From contig JAEZIJ010000079.1 in assembly GCA_023436715.1 (NCBI GenBank), positions 1 through 20,351 on the forward strand: a stretch of 20,351 nt of DNA, given 5' to 3'. The translations under genes were made by a program, and so were the position numbers. Below, piece by piece: positions 6,930-12,747 of the stretch; the first letter of the stretch is position 1, and each line of letters begins with the position of its first letter. This DNA is from Acidobacteriota bacterium. Its GTDB lineage: Bacteria > Acidobacteriota > Terriglobia > Bryobacterales > Bryobacteraceae. A model generated the notes under the pieces. The model did not search any database and was not told the DNA's origin. It saw only the letters and a list, made by a program, of their open reading frames with translations.

Positions 6930-7873
6930 TGGATTCCAACCGGATCAAGATCTTTACGGGAAACGCCAACCCGGCTCTTGCTAGAGAGCTGTGTGCATCG
7001 TTGGGGCTGCCGCTCAGCTCGGCCTCGGTGAAGACGTTCGCCGACGGCGAGATTTATCTCCAGATCCAGGAGAATGTGCGCGGAGCCGATGTTTTCGTCG
7101 TGCAGCCGACTTCGAAGCCGGTGGACCGCAACCTGATGGAATTGCTGCTGATGATCGACGCTCTCAAGGGCGGCTCAGCGGATCGCATCACGGCGGTGCT
7201 ACCCTATTATGGGTACGCTAGGCAGGACCGGAAGGATAAGCCTCGAGTCCCCATTTCGGCGAAACTCGTCGCCAAGCTGCTGGAAACGGCTGGAGCTAAC
7301 CGGATCCTGGCTCTCGACCTGCACGCGGCGCAAATTCAGGGGTTCTTCAACGTCCCGGTGGACCATCTGTTCGCCACGCCCGTGATGATCGAGTATTTGA
7401 AGACGATTCAGACCTCGGAGACGATCGTCGTTTCGCCGGACGCCGGCGGTGTGGAGCGGGCGCGGGCATTCGCTAAGAGGTTGAACACCCCGCTGGCGAT
7501 CATCGACAAGCGTCGGGAAGAGGTCAATGTGGCCGAGGTAATGCACATCATCGGCGACGTCGAGGGCAGGAACTGTCTGATTGTGGACGACTTGATCGAC
7601 ACCGGGGGAACCCTGGTGAAGGGAGCGGAAGCGCTGTTGCGGCAGGGCGCGGCCAGTGTAACGGCCTGCGCGACGCACGCGGTGCTCTCGCCGCCCGCGG
7701 TCGACAGGATTGAGAATTCGCGGATTAAAGAAGTTGTGCTGACGAACTCGATTCCGTTGTCGGAGGAAGGGCGGCGGTCCGGCAAAATCCGGACGCTGTC
7801 GGTGGCCCCGCTCTTGGCGCGGGCCATACAGTCCATCCACGAGGAAACCAGCGTCAGCAAGTTGTTTATTTAG
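6926..7873 (+). CDS. prs: Ribose-phosphate pyrophosphokinase (PRPP synthetase)
   Basis: This enzyme makes PRPP from ribose 5-phosphate and ATP for purine, pyrimidine, NAD, His and Trp synthesis. From the ATG at 6926 it is 315 residues, the standard class I length. It shows KIFTGNANPALA near the N terminus, YYGYARQDRK (94-103), the metal-binding DLHAAQIQGFF (131-141) and the PRPP loop VDDLIDTGGT (220-229). An upstream ATG at 6902 would add eight residues (MATPKQIR) and has a weak purine-rich GGGAAAG before it. I prefer 6926 because it gives a four-base ATGA overlap with ispE like the neighbouring junction, but ATGs at 6902 and 6929 remain possible. Confidence 0.95.
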   Translation: MMDSNRIKIFTGNANPALARELCASLGLPLSSASVKTFADGEIYLQIQENVRGADVFVVQPTSKPVDRNLMELLLMIDALKGGSADRITAVLPYYGYARQDRKDKPRVPISAKLVAKLLETAGANRILALDLHAAQIQGFFNVPVDHLFATPVMIEYLKTIQTSETIVVSPDAGGVERARAFAKRLNTPLAIIDKRREEVNVAEVMHIIGDVEGRNCLIVDDLIDTGGTLVKGAEALLRQGAASVTACATHAVLSPPAVDRIENSRIKEVVLTNSIPLSEEGRRSGKIRTLSVAPLLARAIQSIHEETSVSKLFI

Positions 7874-7947
7874 TCAGGTTTCAGGACCGGCAACGCAACC
7901 CACGTCCACTCAGGCGGACTTGCGATCCGGAAGATGAAGGAGAGCGA

Positions 7948-8640
7948 ATGCGAAGAGATATTACGATTGCCGCGGAGCCTCGGGCGACGCGGGGAAAGAA
8001 CGAATCACGGCGCCTGCGTCAGACCGGGTTCATCCCGGCGGTAGTGTACGGCGCTTATAAGGATAGCGTGGCGGTTGCGGTAAATCCGAAAGAAGTCACA
8101 AGGATTCTGCACAGCAAGACCGGTCACAACACCATCTTCAACCTCGCGGTCCGCGAAGGGGAAACCTCCCCGGCGATGTTCGTGGATTGGCAGTACGACC
8201 CGGTAAAGGACACGCTTCTTCACGTCGACCTGAAGCGTATCGACCTGACCAAGCGCATCCGGGTTTCGGTGCCGGTGCTGACACACGGTGACCCCAAGGG
8301 CGTCAAGATCCAGGGCGGCCTGCTCGAAGTCATCACCCGCGAAGTGGAAATCGAGTGTCTGCCGGACGAGATTCCCGAGCACTTTGCGGTGGATGTCGCC
8401 GAACTGGCGATCGGCCAGAGCATCCGTTCGGGCGATATCGCCATGGACGGCTCGCTGAAGCTGCTCAGCGCGCCCGACAACGTGATCGCACACGTCGTGG
8501 CGCTCCGGGCCGAGGAAACTCCGGCTGCCGCTGCCACTCCGGAAGCGGCTGCAACGCCGGCTGCGAGTGGATCCGAGCCCGAGGTCATCAAGAAGGGCAA
8601 GAAGGAAGAGGAAGAGGCCGAGGCCAAGAAGAAGAAGTAG
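7948..8640 (+). CDS. rplY: Large ribosomal subunit protein bL25, long CTC/TL5 form
   Basis: The product binds 5S rRNA in the 50S subunit. The 230-residue protein is the long general stress protein CTC form: an N-terminal L25 domain (about 1-95, with RRLRQTGFIPAVVYG) and a C-terminal TL5-type beta domain (about 96-188, with LEVITREVEIECLPDEIP). A low-complexity tail follows: Ala/Thr/Pro-rich 190-208, then a Lys/Glu-rich end (214-230). GGAG lies about 7 bases before the ATG at 7948. A 74-base gap separates it from prs; I see no terminator there, so continued transcription is likely. Confidence 0.95.
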   Translation: MRRDITIAAEPRATRGKNESRRLRQTGFIPAVVYGAYKDSVAVAVNPKEVTRILHSKTGHNTIFNLAVREGETSPAMFVDWQYDPVKDTLLHVDLKRIDLTKRIRVSVPVLTHGDPKGVKIQGGLLEVITREVEIECLPDEIPEHFAVDVAELAIGQSIRSGDIAMDGSLKLLSAPDNVIAHVVALRAEETPAAAATPEAAATPAASGSEPEVIKKGKKEEEEAEAKKKK

Positions 8641-8658
8641 CCCGGCCGGCCCTGAGCG

Positions 8659-9255
8659 ATGGTCGAATGGCTGGTGGTCGGCCTTGGCAATCCGGGCGAG
8701 GAATACGCGCAGTCGCCGCACAACATCGGCTTCATGGTGGTGGATCGCCTGGCCGAGGGGTGCGGCGGAGCGCGGGTGAAGCGCAAGGTTTCCCGGGCCC
8801 TGGTGGGGCAGGTGGCGGTCGGCAGCATTCCCGTGCTCCTGGCCAAGCCGCAGACCTTCATGAATCTGAGCGGCGAGTCGGTCAAGCCGCTGCTTGAAAA
8901 GAATGCACTTACGGCAGAGCGGATGGTCGTGATTTACGACGATCACGATCTGCCGTGGACGGCGTTGCGTATTCGCCCGCGCGGTTCGGCGGGCGGGCAT
9001 CACGGCATGGAATCCGTGATCCGCTGCGCCAGGACAACGGAGTTTACGCGGGTCCGCCTGGGCATCGACTTCGGCCGGGGCCGGGCGGAACCGGATTATC
9101 TGCTCAAGCCGTTTCGGCGGGAGCAGCGCAAACAACTGGACGACTTCCTGGACTACGCGGTCCAGGCAGTCAGTTCCATAATTTCCGAGGGCGTCGATAT
9201 GGCCATGACGAAGTTTAATCGTCGCGCCCAAGGTGAAAGAACCGAGGAAGAATGA
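8659..9255 (+). CDS. pth: Peptidyl-tRNA hydrolase
   Basis: This enzyme releases peptides from prematurely dropped peptidyl-tRNA so the tRNA can be reused. The 198-residue protein shows VVGLGNPGEEY (Asn11), the catalytic His21 in SPHNIGF, Asn69 in TFMNLSGESV and Asp94 in IYDDHDLP. The conserved GGHNG loop reads AGGHHG here, so the position equivalent to E. coli Asn114 is His115. The start 18 bases after rplY has little Shine-Dalgarno. The end overlaps rpsF by ATGA, suggesting coupling of pth and ribosomal protein synthesis. Confidence 0.95.
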   Translation: MVEWLVVGLGNPGEEYAQSPHNIGFMVVDRLAEGCGGARVKRKVSRALVGQVAVGSIPVLLAKPQTFMNLSGESVKPLLEKNALTAERMVVIYDDHDLPWTALRIRPRGSAGGHHGMESVIRCARTTEFTRVRLGIDFGRGRAEPDYLLKPFRREQRKQLDDFLDYAVQAVSSIISEGVDMAMTKFNRRAQGERTEEE

Positions 9256-9731
9256 GGATCTACGAAGAGTTGTTCATCGTGAGACCGGACGTTCCCGAAG
9301 AGGAGATCGACCAGCTCATCGAACAAACGAAACAGTTAATTACCGGCGGCGGCGGCACTGTGGAGAAAGCCGACAAGTGGGGCATCCGCAAGCTCGCCTA
9401 CCGGGTGGAGAAGCGCGAAGAGGGCTTCTACGTGCTGCTGCAATTCACGAGCGGCCCTGAAGTGGTGAAGGAAGTCGAGCGGCGGTTCCGCGTCACCGAC
9501 CAGGTGATGAAGTTCCTGACCGTGCGCATCGACGAGCGGCTGAAGAAGATCGAGAAGCGCAGAAAGCAGCGGGAGAAGAGAGCGAAGCGCAAGCCCGCAC
9601 CGGTGGTGGCAGCCGTTCCGAGCGCACCGAGCGTTCCGGGAGCGAGCCCGGCGGCGCCCGGACGTCCGGGAACCCCCGTGGCAGACCAGATGACGGAACC
9701 GGCGGGTGAAGGCGCCGGCAAGGAGCAATAA
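9252..9731 (+). CDS. rpsF: Small ribosomal subunit protein bS6, with extended C-terminal tail
   Basis: bS6 sits on the 30S platform and pairs with bS18 during assembly. The core, residues 1-96 (MRIYEELFIVRPD, then DKWGIRKLAYRVEKREEGFYVLL and VTDQVMKFLTVR), is canonical. After it come a basic helix (about 97-114, rich in Lys and Arg) and a Pro/Ala/Gly-rich tail (115-159), making 159 residues against the usual 95-135. The start overlaps pth by four bases. rpsR follows at once, the usual order. Confidence 0.96.
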   Translation: MRIYEELFIVRPDVPEEEIDQLIEQTKQLITGGGGTVEKADKWGIRKLAYRVEKREEGFYVLLQFTSGPEVVKEVERRFRVTDQVMKFLTVRIDERLKKIEKRRKQREKRAKRKPAPVVAAVPSAPSVPGASPAAPGRPGTPVADQMTEPAGEGAGKEQ

Positions 9732-9732
9732 C

Positions 9733-10032
9733 ATGGCGGAATCCAGAGGTGGAAGGCCCATCAGCGCTTCGCAGCAGCCCACCGGAACCGACAAGGCCGG
9801 TGCCGGCAAAAAACAGTATTTCCGGCGGAAGAAGGTCTGCCGGTTCTGCGTCGAGAAAGTGGACGACATCAACTACAAAGATGTCAAGATGCTCAATTCG
9901 TTCGTCACCGAGCGGGGAAAGATCGTTCCGCGGCGGCTTTCGGGCGTTTGCGCTCCGCACCAGAAGCGGCTGGCCGAGGCGATCAAGCAGGCACGCAGTA
10001 TCGCGCTGCTGCCGTTCACGTCACCGGTGTAA
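9733..10032 (+). CDS. rpsR: Small ribosomal subunit protein bS18, cysteine-containing form
   Basis: bS18 binds the 30S platform with bS6. From the ATG at 9733, preceded by AAGGAGCAATAAC with GGAG seven bases away, it is 99 residues. The first ~25 are a Gly/Ser/Gln-rich extension. The core has YFRRKKVCRFCVEK with Cys36 and Cys39, then VCAPHQKRLAEAIKQAR with Cys73 and His76, a possible zinc site as in the cysteine-bearing bS18 paralogues. An ATG at 9706 is in frame but lies inside rpsF and lacks a Shine-Dalgarno. Confidence 0.95.
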   Translation: MAESRGGRPISASQQPTGTDKAGAGKKQYFRRKKVCRFCVEKVDDINYKDVKMLNSFVTERGKIVPRRLSGVCAPHQKRLAEAIKQARSIALLPFTSPV

Positions 10033-10048
10033 GGCGGGAGGGAATCCG

Positions 10049-10498
10049 ATGGAAGTCATTCTGAGAGAAGACATCGAGAAGTTGGGCGTCCGCGGACAGA
10101 TCGTCAAGGTCGCCGGCGGCTACGCCCGGAATTTCCTGCTGCCGAAGAAGCTTGCCGTACCCGCAACCGACGCGAACCGCAAGATCGTGGAGCAGGAGCG
10201 GCAGGCGCACCTTCGCCGCGAGGCAAAGGAAAAGGCGGGCGCCGAGGAACTCGCGAACATGATGACCGGCACGGTGATCGTCATCGTCCAGAAGGCGGGC
10301 GAACAGCAGCAGTTGTTCGGCTCCGTGACCTCGAAGGACATCGTGGACGGACTGGCCCAGAAGGGTTACCAGATCGAGCGGCGCAAGATCCATCTGGAAG
10401 AGCCGATCAAGCAGCTCGGCGAATTCAAGATCCCCGTTCGCCTGCACCGGGAAGTCACGGTGGAAATCACCGTGCAAGTAGTCCCCGAGGCGGAGTAA
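10049..10498 (+). CDS. rplI: Large ribosomal subunit protein bL9
   Basis: 149 residues, the standard length. The N-terminal rRNA-binding domain shows MEVILREDIEKLG and GYARNFLLPKKLAVPA (24-39). A long connecting helix rich in Glu, Lys and Ala follows, then the C-terminal domain with LFGSVTSKDIVDGLAQKG. The Shine-Dalgarno GGGAGGGA lies about 6 bases before the ATG. It is the last gene of the rpsF-rpsR-rplI set and is followed 14 bases later by a strong hairpin. Confidence 0.96.
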   Translation: MEVILREDIEKLGVRGQIVKVAGGYARNFLLPKKLAVPATDANRKIVEQERQAHLRREAKEKAGAEELANMMTGTVIVIVQKAGEQQQLFGSVTSKDIVDGLAQKGYQIERRKIHLEEPIKQLGEFKIPVRLHREVTVEITVQVVPEAE

Positions 10499-10512
10499 TT
10501 AGTATGATTGAC

Positions 10513-10541
10513 GGTTGGCGGGCTACGACCGCCCGCCAACC
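10513..10541 (+). terminator. Strong hairpin after rplI, probable transcript end
   Basis: GGTTGGCGGGC (10513-10523) pairs perfectly with GCCCGCCAACC (10531-10541) around a 7-base loop, starting 14 bases after the rplI stop. Only a weak T-containing stretch follows (TGAGTTGGCTTATG), so it may be an imperfect terminator or an RNA-stabilising stem. From 10542 to 10689 I see no gene and no clear promoter. Confidence 0.6.
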
Positions 10542-10689
10542 TGAGTTGGCTTATGTCTCGATATTGCGGGGCCATTTTTCGCTTTGGCAATAGTGGCGTC
10601 GTGGTCATCCCCTCCCTGGCCAGTTCCCCTTGCTCGTTCGTCACCGGCCAGCACTGTAACGCATACAGCGGACGAGCCTGCTACCGACC

Positions 10690-12180
10690 GTGATACTGAG
10701 CCCTGAAGAACATTCCTCCACTTCGACCTACGACTTGCTTTGCGCGGCCGCGCGCCTCCAGGTAGGGTTTGATCGCCGCCTGCTGGGGGCGATACTCGGC
10801 CGGGGAGAGAGCATCCTTCCGGACATCCTGCGCTTCTTCAAGGAAGAACGGGAAGACGACCGCATCGAGATGGATGAGGATCTGCTCGCTATCGTCCGGC
10901 ACCTCCGGACTCCGGCTGCCCTGCCCTTCCTGCTCGAATATGCGCGAAAGTACGGCTTCAATATGCCGGAGGCTCTGACTGAAGCGTTTGTCGAACTGGG
11001 GCCGGCATCGTTCGAACCACTGCTGGATCTCTATACGGAATCCGGGCAGGCTTCCGACATCGCTTTCACGCTCGCGGCGTTGCCCGTTCACGATCCGCGC
11101 GTGCTGAAACTGCTCATCGAGGAACTGGAGCTCAGCCCTTTCGAGGGTGCGATCAACCTGGGCATTTACGGCGACCCGGCCGCGAAGCCGGCGCTCGATG
11201 CCGCGCGTGCAAAAGCGGACGATGAGGCCGTGCGCCGCGAAATCTCCCTCGCCATCGGGGAAATCGATTCACCGCCGCCTACACCGCCGCAGCCGTACGA
11301 CATCTTCCCGGACGTCCCCGAGACTGCGGAGCCGGCCTTTGAGGACCTGGAAGCCGAGGAATTGTTGGAATTCCTGAACAGTCCGGTTCCGGAATACCGG
11401 GCGCATGTCATCAGGATTTTGGGGCTGACGGAATTGCCGCCGGAAACGGCCGCGCGGGTTTTCGATCTCGCAAGGACGGACCCGGATGTGCATGTGCGCG
11501 CGGACGCCTGGCAGGCCCTGGAATCGGCAAGCGAGGAGCAGGAAATCCGCGAGACGATGCGGTCACGGGTCGGGGATGCCTCCACTCCGGCTGAGGAAAG
11601 GGCCGCGATGGCCGTGGCGCTTGCGCCCGATTTCGGGCGGGAAGAGCCGCTTCACGGCATCATCCGCGAACTCTACGCCATTCCCGAGGCGCGGGCGCGC
11701 GCCATCACGGCGATGTCGCATTCACTTGACCGCCGGTTCGCGGAGTTCGTCCCCGGGCACTTCGATGATCCCGATCTCGAGGTGCGGCGCCAAGCCATCC
11801 TGGCCGCGGGCTGGCTGGGGATTGTTTCGCAGATTGGGCGCATCCAGAAGCTCTTCGATGACGAGGACGTACGCGAATCCGCGCTGTACGCCTATGCGCT
11901 CGCGGCGCCGGGAGAGGTCTCACCCGCCCGTGTGCGGCGCCTGTTCCGAAAAATCGAGGAGTTCGCGGACGGTTTGTCTTACGACGAGAGCACGTTGGTC
12001 CGCGATGCACTCGATTGCCGCCTCCAGATGCACGGGCAGGAGCCGATCTTCCTGGAAAGCTGGGACGAAGAAGACGATGAGGACGAGGAGCCGCCGCCGA
12101 CCCCTGTCGTGAAAGTCGGCCGCAACGATCCGTGTCCCTGCGGCAGCGGCAAGAAATACAAGAAGTGCTGCGGCAAGTGA
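10690..12180 (+). CDS. HEAT-like repeat protein with C-terminal SEC-C zinc motif
   Basis: 496 residues, very acidic and helical throughout, with repeated two-helix units (for example LAIVRHLRTPAALPFLLEYA, VRRQAILAAGWLGIVSQIGR, RVFDLARTDPDVHVRADAWQ) resembling HEAT/PBS-lyase repeats. An acidic Glu/Asp/Pro linker (about 455-473) leads to the terminal CPCGSGKKYKKCC (Cys482, Cys484, Cys493, Cys494). This is the SEC-C zinc motif found at the SecA tail, where it contacts SecB and ribosomes. Such a protein may be a scaffold in secretion, translation or quality control, but its function is unknown; the N-terminal half may be DUF1186-like. The start is a GTG at 10690 without an obvious Shine-Dalgarno. 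The frame opens only at 10660, so the start is near there. There are 191 bases to rplI. Confidence 0.8.
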   Translation: MILSPEEHSSTSTYDLLCAAARLQVGFDRRLLGAILGRGESILPDILRFFKEEREDDRIEMDEDLLAIVRHLRTPAALPFLLEYARKYGFNMPEALTEAFVELGPASFEPLLDLYTESGQASDIAFTLAALPVHDPRVLKLLIEELELSPFEGAINLGIYGDPAAKPALDAARAKADDEAVRREISLAIGEIDSPPPTPPQPYDIFPDVPETAEPAFEDLEAEELLEFLNSPVPEYRAHVIRILGLTELPPETAARVFDLARTDPDVHVRADAWQALESASEEQEIRETMRSRVGDASTPAEERAAMAVALAPDFGREEPLHGIIRELYAIPEARARAITAMSHSLDRRFAEFVPGHFDDPDLEVRRQAILAAGWLGIVSQIGRIQKLFDDEDVRESALYAYALAAPGEVSPARVRRLFRKIEEFADGLSYDESTLVRDALDCRLQMHGQEPIFLESWDEEDDEDEEPPPTPVVKVGRNDPCPCGSGKKYKKCCGK

Positions 12181-12186
12181 ACGGTA

Positions 12187-12215
12187 TTGAGTTCGCAACC
12201 CTGGAGTGGTATTCT
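12187..12215 (+). promoter_or_regulatory. Putative sigma70 promoter of the 12.2-kb leader RNA
   Basis: TTGAGT (12187-12192) and TATTCT (12210-12215) are separated by exactly 17 bases, each matching 4/6 consensus positions. Predicted transcription starts near 12222, just at the 5' side of a perfect 6-bp stem, so promoter and RNA structure agree. It lies 7 bases past the SEC-C gene stop. Confidence 0.45.
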
Positions 12216-12221
12216 GTTGTC

Positions 12222-12345
12222 GAACGTGGATTGATTTAGAGCCCGTTGGGTTCGGCTAATTGCAACCACGTAAAAAAAAGTGCTAAAGGCGGATCGGTCA
12301 ATGACGCAACCCTGTGGCCTTTAGCCCAGGGTTTTTGTTTTTTTT
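12222..12345 (+). ncRNA. Putative structured leader or small RNA with alternative terminator folds
   Basis: A transcript starting near 12222 would begin with ACGTGG (12224-12229) pairing with CCACGT (12266-12271). This encloses a hairpin GAGCCC/GGGTTC (12239-12244/12248-12253, one G-U pair, three-base loop). An A8 run (12272-12279) follows. Then GCTAAAGGC (12282-12290) can pair with GCCTTTAGC (12317-12325), in conflict with the terminator stem at 12308-12333. Either this is a cis-acting attenuator or riboswitch for the gene at 12392, or a ~120-nt small RNA. I do not recognise the class. Confidence 0.4.
12308..12345 (+). terminator. Intrinsic terminator with T5-G-T8 tract
   Basis: AACCCTG (12308-12314) pairs with CAGGGTT (12327-12333). 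Inside, GGC/GCC adds three pairs past a bulged T. The stem runs straight into T5, G and T8 (to 12345). On the minus strand, GCTAAAGGC (12317-12325) and GCCTTTAGC (12282-12290) followed by a T8 run (complement of 12272-12279) could also terminate. It lies ~130 bases after the SEC-C gene and 47 bases before the next start codon. Confidence 0.7.
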
Positions 12346-12391
12346 GGGGCCGATTACGCTACTAGCCCATGCGCGAGCATTGGAGGAACTT

Positions 12392-12727
12392 GTGAGCGTT
12401 TGGCCTCAAAGCGGTGAGCAGAATCCCGCATTGCGCGGACTTGAAGGCGAGCTGGTTGCGGTAAGGGTTTCGATTGAACCCCGGCTTCTCGAGCGGTTGC
12501 TCGACGCGCTTGCCCATCTCGATTTCCCTATCAACCCTCAGATCTACCACGATGCGGAGAGGGCTCCGGTAGCCGTAGTAGAGTTCTCGGCCTGGGCCGG
12601 CAAGATGGACGCTGTCCGGGAAGCCCTGCGTCTCGAAGCTCTGGACGGCGCGGCGGTTACGGTTCGGGGCATGCTCGAAGACATCCGGCGCCGGAAGGGC
12701 TCCAGCTCCGAATCGGCACTACAATAG
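12392..12727 (+). CDS. Conserved-looking hypothetical protein, 111 aa
   Basis: I do not recognise the family. The start chosen is a GTG at 12392, preceded by GGAGG five bases upstream (12382-12386). An in-frame GTG at 12314 would translate through the terminator and is rejected. The sequence alternates predicted strand and helix: GELVAVRVSIEP, a helix around LLERLLDALAHLDF, then VAVVEFSAWA, a helix MDAVREALRLEAL, and AAVTVRGMLEDIRR. This is a beta-alpha-beta-beta-alpha-beta pattern compatible with an ACT- or ferredoxin-like domain. It has no signal peptide or membrane segment. It sits 20 bases before the MEMO-AMMECR1 gene and downstream of the structured leader, so it may be the leader's direct target. 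Confidence 0.65.
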   Translation: MSVWPQSGEQNPALRGLEGELVAVRVSIEPRLLERLLDALAHLDFPINPQIYHDAERAPVAVVEFSAWAGKMDAVREALRLEALDGAAVTVRGMLEDIRRRKGSSSESALQ

Positions 12728-12747
12728 CAAGAAAGGAGAGCGCGCCT

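Noticed and set aside
8005..9231. 408-aa minus-strand frame opposite rplY and pth
   Set aside because: Both plus-strand genes are certain; the antisense product has no motifs.
10508..10693. 61-aa plus-strand frame after rplI
   Set aside because: Starts inside the terminator-like hairpin, has no Shine-Dalgarno and no coding character.
12230..12271. tRNA-like T-arm (GGTTCGGCTAAT)
   Set aside because: No acceptor, D or anticodon arms can be built around it.
12282..12331. c-di-GMP-I (GEMM) riboswitch
   Set aside because: GACGCAA followed by CC/GG pairing recalls the GEMM core, but the preceding AAACC segment, P1b hairpin with tetraloop and receptor are missing.
12314..12391. Upstream GTG start adding 26 residues (MAFSPGFLFFLGP) to the 111-aa protein
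   Set aside because: It would translate the terminator stem and T-tract; the apparent hydrophobic N terminus comes from the T-runs. GTG 12392 has a strong GGAGG.
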